DNA from: Spinacia oleracea | Lineage: Eukaryota; Streptophyta; Magnoliopsida; Caryophyllales; Amaranthaceae | DNA length: 64,000 nucleotides | Assembly: GCF_020520425.1 (NCBI RefSeq) | Contig: NC_079491.1 | Location: 4,513,143-4,577,142, forward strand | Direction of reading: 5' to 3' | Shown here: positions 24,071-36,300 of the stretch, in pieces | Position numbering within the stretch: position 1 is the first letter of the stretch | Layout: the number at the start of each line of letters is the position of its first letter | Position numbers and translations under genes: made by a program | Notes under the pieces: generated by a model | The model's database searches: none | What the model saw: only the letters and a program-made list of their open reading frames with translations | What the model was told of the DNA's origin: nothing

Positions 24071-24464
24071 GGGCATGCTTGGATTGAGGGTAATGTATTA
24101 AAGGGGTAATAAAAGTCAAACTAAGGTAATTGAAGGTGATGATGAGGGGATGAAGTGGTGGCAAAGGGAACAAGCTAGTATTGGCAAGAAGAAAATTAAA
24201 GGAAAGGGGGAACAAATACCCTCATCATGGGGGGAATAGTTACCCACCATCCCACTAGGGTGATTATTACCCTCATTTGGGGGGTAACTACTTCTCCCCT
24301 TCCTCCCTTCTCCTCACAACACCACCACTACCACAACTTCTCATCACAATACCACCGCACCACCCTCCTTACAACCACCTCAATTCACTTTCATTGTCCT
24401 TTTATTATGGTGGTTTGACTTTTATTACCCCCATAATTCATTACACTCAATCCAAGCGTGCCCC
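24071..24464. mobile_element. MITE with ~50-bp inverted ends
   Basis: Left end GGGCATGCTTGGATTGAGGG, continuing TAATGTATTAAAGGGGTAATAAAAG. The right end is its inverted counterpart (CTTTTATTACCCCCATAATT ... CACTCAATCCAAGCGTGCCC). The interior is rich in CACCACC/GGTGG. Non-coding. The superfamily is unresolved because no unambiguous target duplication is seen. Confidence 0.6.
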
Positions 24465-25918
24465 TAGTACCATTGCATGTTATATTCGAAAGTCATGCTT
24501 AGTTTTCTCCATTATTTCTATGTCAGATTGTTAGATAGACCTTCACAAGTCACAACATGCCCTTTAAGGCTTTGAATAGGTGTCTGTTTCAAGTTTCTTA
24601 TGCAACCCCAAATTAATTTATAGAGCATGAGCAACATTTATACATAGAATTGCCACTGTTTGCTTCCATTAAATGGATGGCTGCTAAATCAAATAAATCA
24701 CACCATCCTGTAAGATTGAAGAATTAGCAGGCAAGGTCATTTCCCACCATTAAAGCACGATCTCATGACCTCTGCACCATTCAGAGTTGGCCGTGACAAC
24801 ATTGCTAAACCACTCCGCTTCCATTTGTTCTTCGTAACATATTTTTCGACCATTGTATCAGGAACATTGTGGAAAATCTCAAAAACATCTAAAAGTAATA
24901 AGGTTGATTACAGAAAATGCAATATCCAAGATTGTCACAAATATAAATAGCCCTCCAACTCTATACAAGGCTCTTAACATTTACATTGCATACACATAGG
25001 TTCCTCGTAGGATACAATATATATATATTTTCATAATACAAAGGACTTGTTTGTTCTTACCGTCAAAACTGAGATCAAACTCAAGCAGAACAGAGCTGGG
25101 AAACAATTACTACAATCAGGATTCTCCCGCATAGGCGCATACACTGGGATTGGATTGGATTGGATTGCCTTCAGCTGCATTCCATGTCCAACAATCACAC
25201 CACCCTTTCAAGCCTTGCTCCAGTTTAAGCAAAGTATATGTAATCACCTGACAAATATTCAAGCCTGTCGGATTAGACAGTATGATACCCTAATTGGCTA
25301 ATTGTTGAAGACTCAAATGATGGATTGTACTAAAACATTGAAGAAAGTAGATATGAGTATGAAATGTCTGTTTAAAACCCGAAAATGTAGAGTAAAGGAT
25401 CTCCAGGTCATGAAAAAGAAAGCCGTGTCAAGATAACTAACTTAAAAGGATGAAAGGGAAAAGAAGACGGACACAAAGATTTTGCAACTCAACTCCAATT
25501 TGTCTTCCGCACAGTCGAACACCCATTACTACATATATCTGATTCTTTGAAAGGACTACAACTGGTGTGATCCTTCTAAAACAATAAAAAAGATGGAAAA
25601 CTAGACGTGCTCATGTTAGGAGCTCTTAAGACTGCGGTCTACCAATTTCATATATCCAAGCAATCATACTCTTTAAAAAAAACAGAATTTAGACTGAAGT
25701 GTAGCTCTGTTTTTCAAACTATTTCATACATTTAATGGGTCACAACATGGTAGGTTTTTTCCATCAACTATCATGTGTCTATGACTCCGTATTTTATGCA
25801 TGTCCCAAGTGTTTCAGCAACTTATTGAGAGGGGTAACAGGGAAAATACAGAACTACCATGCATTAGAGCCCTGTGAAAGAAGATGAAAAGTTGACATAC
25901 CAAAAGTTGTGTCTTGTG

Positions 25919-28306
25919 TCACTTCTCGGAAGTGGCAGTTTGTACTTGATCTATATCAGGTTGATTAGCAGCACCATTGCTTTCGCGTTGTTGTGATTTT
26001 TTGGCCTTCTTTTTAGGGTAGACGTGTACAGATGGTGGAAGAAATTCCTGTTGAATCTCCTGCAAGTTAAGGCAATCCTAGGTCATGAGTAATCTATTAA
26101 AATAGAACGGCAATGGAATGCAAGATTCATATGACTAGTATAGAAGGCAAGAAGGTACCCTCCATCCATTCTTGCCACTGACACCACCCTTGATTGCATA
26201 CGCCTCCTTAAAGCCATTCTTCACCAAAAATTCGGCCACTTTGATTGAATTACCATCAAAACTACCTTACAACCGGAGAAAGCACATTAAGGTGATGAAA
26301 TCATAAATTATAAGAAATGACAATATATGGAAATAACAATCAAAGAATGGTTATATTGCAAAATGAAAATCTATTGACAATCTATTGTTCCGAATAGTAA
26401 AAGATGACAAGAACTGCAATTGTGCAACATGCACAAGAGACATATGAAACTTGCTACAGAGCATCATTTCCATTTGACTACTTATGCTTGCCGATTCAAA
26501 CACCACATTTTAATAAATTTCCTTCATGCTAGATGCCTAGATGTTCATGAAAATAAACTCTTTTCATTCACTAATTCCTTTGTCATTCCAACATAGGAAG
26601 CCGCCTGGCATGGGAACGCATACGTCCTAAATGGGAAATGAAATACGATCTAAATGGGGCATGGAAACTTTGCCATGTCATGTGGAACTTCATTTGACGA
26701 GTTCATGTTTGATACTTATGTCTATAGGAAAAATACGGACAGGTATAAAACTGCAATGCCCCGCATAGAGAGAGTACAGGGAAACTACCACACGGTCTTG
26801 CAGCATGTTGAAAACCGAACAGAATCATATAAAAAATCCATTTCAAGGCAACTTGAGTTTGAATTACATGGATTATGAACATGAAATTATGTCACTAACT
26901 CAACACAATTTTTTGGTAGTGGGGGTACACCCGGTGACCCGGGTGTATAATAGACATGTTGGTGCCTCAAAATCCACTATGAAAAGCTGCAATTGTTGAT
27001 TCATCCCATGACTTCGAGTGCTTCCTATTAGGAGCTAAGTGATTAAAGAATAAACAGATCTCAGATAAATGTACAGCACCTAACAAACTTTTTTGTTCAC
27101 ACTAAGACCATTGATTCTGGTTAAGGGGGGGAAATGCTGCAGCCTGAAGGTATACGATCATTTGTGGGCATGGCCGCATGGGGATGAGACGGCACGGTTG
27201 GCAGATTAGAGGAAAGCCTCTACCAACAGAGTACAGCAGTGAACAGGCATCCTTAAACTTATCCCACTTTCCATTTCTAAGTTTCTCCAACCTTACCTAT
27301 TATCTCCTCCCCTCAAATTCAATTACCAAACTGTGTTCAACTTCATAAACTTTCTTTCATTCCTCAAAATTCGATTCCTAAACTACGAAGCAGCAACGCG
27401 GTGGGATGCAATTGAAACAAATTATGTTCAGAAATCAAGGTACACCAAACAATCAAACAGGCCAACAGAGAGAAACTTTAATCACAACAAGTTCTCCATT
27501 AAATATACAATTAAAAAGTGTGACAACAGTTGGGTTCCAAATTCAAGCCTATCTCTGTTCAAGAGATACAAAAATATAACACAGAATAAATTAAGTTAAA
27601 CTAATACAAATATTTAACGATTAAAGATGATAAAATACAGAATTATAAAAAAGATTATGAAATCAAACACTCACTTGTCCACAATGCAAACACTGGTGTT
27701 GCTAGGATCAGCAAATTTTTCCAGAACTTTCTTCAAAAACCCATCTTCATCACTTTCATTAAAAGTGACTTGAACCACATCCTTCTTAAACATCCTCAAA
27801 TTAGGGGAACCCAGAAACCCTAAACTCTTTTCATCCCTAATATCCAATAATTGAATACTAGAATCATCCCGCAATTTCTTAAATGCAGTAAGGGCAGTTA
27901 CATACTTGTACTTTTTCAGATATTCTTCAGCTAAAGGAAGTGCTATCAGCCAAATGAAGGTAACCCCAGCAACAAAATAAGGGTATTTGTTAAAAAAATC
28001 ATCAATTGAAACCAGAATTGATTCAAGGTTGATTCTAGCAGAGATTCGCCCAGATGGGTCTGCAATTTCGGATGCAAAAGAGGGGTACGAAGGGAGAAAA
28101 CCCATCAAAATTGGGAGATAAAATTGGGGTTTTAGGGAGGTTTTTGAGGTGAGAGAATGTACAAAGGTTGAAATTCGATTTCCATGGGAATTGTTAGAGG
28201 GTGAAGGAATTGGGAGTTGGAGAGAATTTGGTGGGGTTTTTGAGATGATTTTGTGGGGTTTGAAGATTGGGGAAGAGGAGGATAAACAGAGCGAAAGAGA
28301 CTCCAT
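25919..28306 (-). CDS. Rhodanese-like protein, STR4A type, chloroplast
   Basis: Three exons, 291 codons: 28306-27675, 26261-26159, 26059-25919. The start at 28306 (MESLSLCLSSSSPIFK) gives a Ser/Pro-rich chloroplast transit peptide. After it come FASEIADPSGRISA and one hydrophobic membrane segment (about 111-127, YFVAGVTFIWLIALPLA). A rhodanese-like domain runs from about 135 to 245 (LLDIRDEKSLGFLGSPN, VCIVDKNFDGNS, GFKEAYAIKGGVSGKNGW). The tail is Lys/Gln/Ser-rich (PKKKAKKSQQRES). In active rhodaneses the VDKNFDGNS loop begins with the sulfur-carrying Cys. Here that position appears to be Asp, so sulfurtransferase activity is unlikely. It resembles the family I recall as Arabidopsis STR4A (AT3G25480); the likely place is the thylakoid or inner envelope membrane. 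Intron 1 (1.4 kb) has no recognised element. Confidence 0.9.
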
Positions 28307-28900
28307 TGAAGAGTGGGTGTGAAGAGAGAAAGAGAGAGGAGAGATTAGAAATGAAGTGTGTGTGTGTGGAGTGGAGATGGCCAAAAGATATGACGTTATC
28401 CAAGTTCCAACTGCAATTTGTAAACACAAACACGTAAACTCGTTACACTCATTTAATAAGTGCAATAATTTGGACTGTGCCTAAACTTTTTCCTACGTGC
28501 TACTTTATTAGTGCTATGCAACTACGCAAGGATTAAGGTGGCCGTCAAAGAAAGTGATCGTGGCCGGTTGGCCGTGGCCGTATATGCCGGTGAGCGGATG
28601 ACCGATGGGTAGGTAATGTAGATGAGATTTAATCTTAAACATAAAATAGAAAACGTTACATACTGTACTAAAATTTTAATTATGTTTAAGTTGGCATTTA
28701 CTTTTCCAAAAATGACATTTTAATGGATGTATTGGAAATTATTGGGACATAACTTGTCAAACAAAGGGGATGGGCAAGGAAAAAAGTGATGGGGGTAAGC
28801 ATTAGCCCCCAAAATGCAAAATAGTTCGAAAAATCGCATGAATATGAGTAGCAATAATATGTTTAATTTTTAATCTTTTAAAAATAGTTGAAAAACGTAC
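28307..28900. promoter_or_regulatory. STR4A upstream region
   Basis: A GAGAGAAAGAGAGAGGAGAG leader and a GTGTGTGTGTG tract lie just upstream of the start, typical of a plant 5' UTR (read on minus as CT/CA-rich). No defined element beyond this. Confidence 0.35.
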
Positions 28901-31310
28901 GAATATACATCACTTATCATATTATGATTTGCCCTTCCTACGGTCCCACAGCTATATAATGCGTGTGAACTACGTGCTTGTATCATTGTATGTGTGTCTG
29001 TGACATGTGCGTGTAAAGGTATAATTAAGTATTATATGTAACACTCGTCCACGCTTCCTTGATTTCAAAGGAAATATATAAACAAGGAATTAAGGAAACA
29101 TATCGTATCTCATATAATTCGCCATCCCATAGTCCAACAGCTACAATGCGCGTGAACTACATGCTTGCATATGTCGCATGTACATGTAAATGTGTATTTA
29201 AGTCTAATTTGTAACATTTATCCAAGTTCCCTTAATTTCAAAGGCAATTACAGATATGGAAACATATCGTATCTCATATGATGTGTTCTTCCCATGGTTC
29301 TCTAGCTATAATATGCTCAAACTATATGCTTGCATGTATAACATGTACGTGTAAAGGTGTAATTAAGTTTAACTTGTAAGTTGTAACACTTAACAATTTT
29401 TAACTTTAAACAGAATTATATACAAGGAAATATATCGTATCTCATATACTTCGTATATGATTTGACATTCCCACGGTATCATATCTATAATGCGCGTGAA
29501 CTACATGATTGCATGTGTGACATGTACGTGTAAATGTGAAAGTATGTCTTACTTGTACCGGTTGTCCATGTTTCCTTAACTCTAAAGACAATTACATAGA
29601 AAGAAACATATCGTATCGCATATGCATGATTCGCCCTTCCCATGGTCCCACAACTGTAATTCGTGTGAATTACATGCATGTGCAATTAAGTTTTGAAGGA
29701 AATATGTCATTGATACAAATTTGCATTTAATGCCAATTCTAATAAATGCGGTTCAGATTAATTAAACAAGTTAATTATTCAGTGAGATCAAGTGATCTGA
29801 ATGCCTAGTTAAAGGCCGCTTCAGATCAAGTGGAATTATTATTAATGCCACGGCTTACTCTTGGTTGAATCCATAGGGTCACACAAATAATATGTGAACG
29901 GATCATGTACTTAGGTGAATACATTATTCAGTAAATACTCTAATATATGGATACTCGGAAGTCGAAAATGATGGATGTTGGTTTCAGTGGGAGCTAAACA
30001 AACCGTCAAAAGGAAAAGTCGAGAATTTTGTTTGAAAAGAAGATTTTGTCGGAAACGAAAATATGTTTCGTGTCGGAAGTAGAAATATTACCGGAATCGG
30101 AAATATTTGCCGGAAACGAAAATATTATTTGTATCGGAAATATTGTCGGAAACGGAAATATTGTTCGTAACGGAAGTATTGTCAGAAATTGAAATATTGT
30201 TCGAATCGGAAATATTACCGGAATCGAAAACACGAAGCTCGGTCCATGAGCCGGAAGCACGGGCCAAGGAACGCGTGAATCGCAACCCATGGACGAGGCA
30301 AGCCCACGAGCTCGCCGCGAGGCAAGCCCATGGGCGTGCCACAAGAGCAGTGCGCGCCAGCCAAGCGCCAGGGCATGGGCTAGCACGAAGTCAGCCCAGC
30401 GCCAACGCCCATGGGGCAATGCGCACGAGCAAGCGCCAGGGTGAGCAGCGCAACACCAATCTGCAAGAAAGCCAGCGCAACGCGCAAGCACGTACGCCCA
30501 GGCCATCCCAGCGCACAGTAAGCATGTGGCTAGACTTAGGGGCCAAGGTACTTGCTGAGAAAGTTTCTTGGGCCACAAGTCATCCCACACGCACGGTTGA
30601 GCCTTGGTTGGACTCTAATGTTTGTTTCATAAATCTACCCTTCTTAATTCTAATGGTATTAGGTTTTATGGAATTCTAAAATATTCTGTTACCCTATAAA
30701 TAAGGCCCTTAGCCATATTATTCATACACGGCATACTTACACACGTGAGTTTATATAATTCAAGGGAGAATTATATTTTGCCTATCACTTAAAAAGTGAG
30801 ATCTAGTTTATCCTATATACCTTATACTGAGATTCTAGTTGGTCGAATTTAAGACGGATCTGAACGTATTGTGGACTTTCGAGGGGCGACACTTGGAGTC
30901 CTAAACTTGTTCTTGTTTGGTTAGGGAGCAGCTATGGAAGGCACGCATCAGTAATTGTATGTTTACTCAATTATGCTAATTGATTATGTGATTTACATGG
31001 ATTCTGACAATTATGGTTTTTTCGCATGTCAATTAGATTGTTCACAACCTTACAAGTTTTACATATAACACTTATCCTGGTATCCTTTACTTCAAAGACA
31101 ATTTCATACAAGGAAACATATCATATCTTCCATGATTCGCGCTTCCTATTATTATTGAAATGAACATGAGCCACATGATTAATGCATGCGTGGCATGTAC
31201 GTGTAAAGTGTAAGTTCTTACCTGTAACACTTATCCTAATTTCCTTAATTTTGAAGGTAATTACGTACGTATGGAAATAAATCATATCTCATACGATTCA
31301 CCAAATAAAT
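28900..31310 (+). repeat. Tandem array of ~180-bp units, split by a solo LTR
   Basis: At least six degenerate head-to-tail units of about 170-190 bp. Each has ACATATCGTATCTCATATGA, TTCGCCCTTCCCATGGTCCC, GCGTGAACTACATGCTTGC, GACATGTACGTGTAAAGGTG and TAACACTTATCC-like blocks. Unit starts fall near 28900, 29095, 29265, 29430, 29600, 31095 and 31265. The block 29694-31054 is an inserted LTR; joining the flanks restores the unit rhythm. No protein is encoded. It may be a local satellite. Confidence 0.75.
29694..31054 (+). mobile_element. Solo LTR, Ty1/copia type
   Basis: Begins TGAAGGAAATATG and ends AACCTTACA (TG..CA), with the 5-bp direct repeat AGTTT on both sides (29689-29693 and 31055-31059). 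Inside are a TATA-like CCCTATAAATAAGGCCC (about 30694), a minisatellite of GGAAATATTGTCGGAAACG-type units (about 30060-30230), and a 3' part with GGACTTTCGAGGGGCGACAC and AGCTATGGAAGGCACGCA. These 3' blocks are ones I associate with copia LTRs of Amaranthaceae. No internal region or second LTR is present, so it is a fossil left by LTR-LTR recombination. The matching target duplication argues for moderate age. Confidence 0.7.
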
Positions 31311-33389
31311 CACAATAATTGCACCATAATTTCTTCATTTCTTATGCCTAATCTCCTCTTATAAATAGGTTCTCTTCTGGCAAACCATTCTCATCAATCC
31401 TCATCCTAGAAACCAAAACACAAACCAATTCTTATAACCATACATACTCTCTAAACTTCTATAGTTTCGAGTTAGTCAGTACATCGTTTTAATGGTCATG
31501 TTGGCCATAGAGCGATGGTTAGTAAGAAAGAAAAAGAGAAGAAAGCAGATTCATAGAATGACATTCACCAGCTTCACCGACATTGCGTCAACGATTTACC
31601 AAGTTTGTTTTCGATCCTTTTTTCTTAAATAATTCAATTATTATTTAGACCTAACCATCTTGAGCATGGGCCTCTGGCCCGGCCCAACCTAACCCAAAAA
31701 GTAGTAGTTATGCGTAGAATTTTTAGGCCTATTTTTGGGGCCCAGTCCGTTTTTAATTTTTTATGCATGGGTTTAGAGCAATTCAAAAATATAATTTTAG
31801 TTGCCCGAAAAAGGCCTGAAAACCCATTATCTTGGCCCGAAGTTTTGTCGTGGCCTGATCTGAACCCGACCCATCAGCCTTTTGATCAGGTTGTTATACT
31901 AACTAAAGTTTCATGTTTCTTGCAGATTATACTCTCATGGCTACGAGCTATGGAGTTGGCATCTGCCTACGCTGTTGCGAAGCAGCGAAGGTAGCAACAT
32001 TCGTGTGGTCGTTAACTCTTATAGCTCCAACATTTCTCCCTTCTACATGCCGCCCTGGTGTCTGAAAGGCTTAGGGGTAAGAGGAAGGAGTCGGGGGAGT
32101 TCGGAGATGGTAATTGGACGACACAGCTGAGTTGGATCCTTTTGACAAGGGAAGTTCGCAAGGCTCAAGAGCTCTGCCCTACTTCTTCAAGGTCATGCCT
32201 CTCAGGAAAAGTGTCTCATGGTAGACCACCCACCTATTGGGTTAGGTTAGGTGTTTTTTTTGGAGGGCAACAATTTTGCAAGCAAGGTTTGCATGTTACA
32301 CCTCCCAAGAATCGACCAATCCAAGATCGGTCTCTAACCATCCAATATACCACCAGTTATTAGAGAATACGACCATACTGAATGAAATGCCATCACAACG
32401 GCATAAAATTATGCCGCAACTCCATTTCTACCTAAATTACATGACACAATTAAGATGTTATGTAAGGAAGAAATGACGACAGAGGATATAAATAAACGCA
32501 TCAAAGCTAGAAATATGATTTTTCAGCCAATAATGTAACCTTCAAAATATGTAAACCATATCAATAACTTTAGATAAATTATCATGATTCATTGATTCAT
32601 GACCATCTTGTGTTACTAAAAACGCACTTATTTATTAGCTGAAAATATAAAAAATTGTCATATTATGACGGTCCAAAACTTCAGATGCTCAACAAATCAA
32701 CAATGGATAAAATGAAACAGTATCTTTTATTTTTGCCTAAATATATACTAGTGCAGTCGGTAACACACTATGTCATGATACTTTATCTGGGGTGATTCCA
32801 AATAGACTTTCAAGATATACATTTAAACTCACATTTTATTCTGTTTACCCCAAATTTTATTCATTTCTTTTTTTAATTCCACTTTTTTTTTTTATATATA
32901 CTACGAACTAAATTATGAAAATGCAATGTTATTTGCACTATTAACTAACATTAGATTTGCTCATGTGCATATTACTACGGTTTAATTTCATCAAGGAAAT
33001 GCACCCTGGTGCATTTGGCATCAGCTAAACCAAGCCGAACAGCAGTTACACTGTAAAGAATCAAATTTGATTGTTTTCCATATCATAGTCAAGCATTTTT
33101 CTGTTAGACTGTAATATTTCTCTTTTCAATATTTATATAAAGGCTAATATCTCAAATAATTATTCAGGGTCAAAATTTTGCAATAGTTCTGTAGTCTGAG
33201 CATACAGCCACGCATACAGATCCTGCATTTTCTACACAGAAACTTTTCTAATCAAGAAATATCATGATATAAAAATTCAGATTCTGGTTTTGCAGTTCTC
33301 TAACCTTTTTTCTTCTGTCCTGTAATGTTCTGGTTCCCCTATCTGTACACAATATCTACTTCAGCACATCTTCATGATATTTTTGCCAT
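31311..33389. other. Intergenic, array edge to ZIP4 3' end
   Basis: Holds a TATA-like CTTATAAATAGG at about 31358 followed by a possible short gene (31492-31632, listed separately). From 31640 to 33389 no coding signal or element ends were recognised. The stretch 33000-33389 should hold the ZIP4 3' UTR. Confidence 0.35.
31492..31632 (+). CDS. Possible 46-residue peptide, unrecognised
   Basis: A short open frame (MVMLAIERWLVRKKKRRKQ..., ending CFRSFFLK) lies 130 bp downstream of a good plant TATA box (CTTATAAATAGG) and a CAACC/CATCAATCC-rich leader that looks like a 5' UTR. It is basic in the middle with a hydrophobic-aromatic end. I do not recognise a family. It could equally be chance sequence. 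Confidence 0.2.
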   Translation: MVMLAIERWLVRKKKRRKQIHRMTFTSFTDIASTIYQVCFRSFFLK

Positions 33390-36300
33390 TCAGCTAGTTA
33401 GCTTGCTCCTCTTTTCATCATCTTCTTCAACTTTCTTCTCAAAACCAGCAATAAAATCTTCCATACACGCCTTATAAGTATCCATTCCTGGGATCTTCTT
33501 CGCAAATTCTAACCCCATACTCATCCATTTCCTTGCCCCATCAACCAACCTAAGCCTCACAGGAACTGCTGCCCTATTCCAAGCTGTGGTAGCAAGCCAT
33601 TTCCCCTCTGTAACAGGGTACTCACCATCTCTAAGCCCCACCATAATTCTCTGTGCCTGTTTGTATAGAGTTATGAGAAAGAAAACGTGATTTATGTTGT
33701 AGCCATTGAAAAGCAAAATATAGAATAGGGCTCCATTTGGTTGTGTGTAAATTATTTTCAGTGTAAAATGATTTTCATGGAAAACAATTTACAATGGAAA
33801 ACACAATTTCATAATTAGTTTTCCGTTGTTTGGTTCCATGTAAGAAAAATGAAGAAACAAAAGGAAAATGAAAGGGAAAGTAAGCAAGTAGTGAGAAAAG
33901 TGTATAAGAGAGACAAGGCAAAAGGAAGTAAAACAGTTTTCCCTTCATTTTTTAAGGGAAAATGGATTTCCATCATTGGGAGAACAATTTTACTCCTAGG
34001 GAAAATGTGTTTTACACTCCTTCGCAAACCAAACAATGTAAGATCAAGGCTCATGATACCCTGATAGAGTTATGACAAAGCTTAATTGTATTGATGTTTA
34101 TGAAAGAGTATTTATACCTGTTTATATAGATTATACACAACCTCATCATCTGCATCACCCTTGAAAACAACAGCTATAATAATCAGCCGTCTTATTACTA
34201 TAGCCACTGAGGTATAGTCTGGTCGAGGAGAAGAAAGCAGAGAAGAGAGGCAAGCATTGAGAGTGGTGGTTGCTACTTCTGCATTAAACTGGGAACCTTG
34301 TGAGAAAGTAAGCCCTATTTGAAGAAGATGATTTGGGTTGCAGACTTTTGAGTTGACATAATTCTTCACAAGAAGGTGTTGGGATCTTGAATCTTTACTC
34401 CTTCCGTATAGTTCAAATGCATTCAACATGTATGCAAGTTGGAAATCTGGGTTGAGACTGCTTTCTTGACCGCCTGCTATTTTATCTGTGGTTGACAATG
34501 CTTCCATTAACTGGTAGCATATTGCATGATAATTTAGTGGGACTACATAAAAGTATAGAACAGAGTTAAGCAGCCTTTATTTTCAAAGGAAACAACAAGA
34601 TCATACCTTTCCAACTCTATCTAGCAGTTCTATGGCTCTCCTAGCTTGTGTGTCCAATATTGCAACCTTCTTTTGCTTCTCAGTGCCAACCATGGCAGTA
34701 ACAGCCAACACCATTGATTTGCAAACCATCGTGTTGTTCCCCACTGCTTCCCCATCAGTCTTAACATCATAAAATTCAGCTGCCAAACTAAAAAGTTCTG
34801 CACATAATTCAAAGTTTTCTTCCACACCTACTCGTGTCCCAACATTCCATGCATTTGTTGCAAACCAGTTTTGTTCTCGCCTTCCAACCTCACCTCTGCC
34901 AAAGAAATTTTCAGGCCCTAGCTCAGTCATCCTAGCTTGGGCTTTCTTCATATATGACAGGACATCAAGCTCATGACCAGATTCTTGAATAAGGATTACA
35001 AGAATGGTGCGAAGCACAACTACTTCAGGGATTGGCATTGGTTTTCCTGATGTGTAGAAGTTGAGGAGGTCATGTAAAGAGGATACAGCAACTGGAAGTG
35101 CACGACATGCAACAGCTTCATGTGCTGCAACTGAAAGGAATTCGGTAGTGAAGTCAGTACAGCCCATCATAGCTTTCATCTGAGTTATGGCAGCAGCTTG
35201 ATCATTCTTTTGCAAGTATATCTTGAACTGCTCAGGTCAGAAGACAAAACTGCTATAGTGAGGACATGATATTGGAATTTTGGGGTTTTTTTGTCAATGT
35301 AAGAAAATCATGCAATATGTACCATACCTTCAGGAATGCACAGCCTATGTTTGGCTCAAGCTGCAGAATAAAAGAAAAAAATGCATCAATATTATTAACA
35401 TCTTTGGTCTTCTATTTGTAGCTCAGTCTTTTAGCAGATGAATACAACATACAGTACCTTTTCTGCTTCATCAATGTATTCCTTAGCTTGATCAAGTTGA
35501 GACAGACCTAAGTGGCATAAACACAAAACTCTGTATCCCTTTGCTCGTAGAATTCTGCTCTCGATGCCACTGGGTACATAGAGCATAGCCTTTTCAAATA
35601 ATCCTGCACTAATCTCATAGTCCTTTGACCGAAAATGAGCTGCAGCACTGCTCAGAGAAATTAAGTTGGTTAAGAGGATGGGAGTTTCAGAAAGGGAAGT
35701 CGCTTTAAAACAACATACAAAACAGCAGAAATATCAACACACTGGTAAGAATTCAGAAAACAGAATGCTACAATTCATGCACACCATCCCATCTAAAGAA
35801 AGAATACACTTCTATATATCATGAATAGTTCAGAACTCCCCCTAAGTAGACTGTTGTACAGTGGTTTCATATACTAAGTATTTTCCCTAAGAAAAAAAAA
35901 AGAAATATACGAAGTATTTGAATCTAAGACATTTGTTAATTGCATTTGTCAAAATGCTCTTCCTGACACACTGCTACTCCTCTGTGTGATAACATTATCT
36001 TAGCATACTTCTAAATCCTTTGCTAAGCAGGTCCTTGGAAACGATGTAAGGACACAACAGCAATTAACATAAAAAACACTTACATTAGTTACTAGCAACA
36101 ACTTCCTGCACCAACCCCAGTTATAAGACGACTAGTCTAGCAAGAATTCCTTAATCTCTCTTTCAATTTTACAGTAACCTTCCTCTTTTAGGATATAGCA
36201 CCATGAGAGAATTCAATTAGGACTTGCAACTTCAGGTACATCTACTTTTAGGAGCTGAAAAATACTTATATGTTAGCTTGGAGAGCAATAGTCGAGAATC

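Larger units (their letters stand above)
23049..25918. other. Intergenic: ATG10 promoter to STR4A 3' end
   Basis: Contains the ATG10 upstream region, a foldback near 23540-23745, and a MITE at 24071-24464 (listed separately). From 24470 to 25918 I see only AT-rich sequence and short unsupported frames. The last part should hold the STR4A 3' UTR. Confidence 0.4.

Noticed and set aside
24227-24534. Overlapping Pro/His/Ser-rich frames
   Set aside because: Generated by CCACCACC-rich interior of the MITE at 24071-24464.
26600-27000. Possible captured coding piece in STR4A intron 1
   Set aside because: Two short overlapping frames without any recognised motif or splice sites; could not be supported.
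30006-30679. Long overlapping frames on both strands, rich in Ala/Trp/Arg
   Set aside because: They lie inside the solo LTR and overlap each other antisense. GC-rich, no domain, no conserved start.
32058-32363. 101-residue plus frame near 32.1 kb
   Set aside because: No domain, crosses T-rich stretches, no leader or splice evidence.
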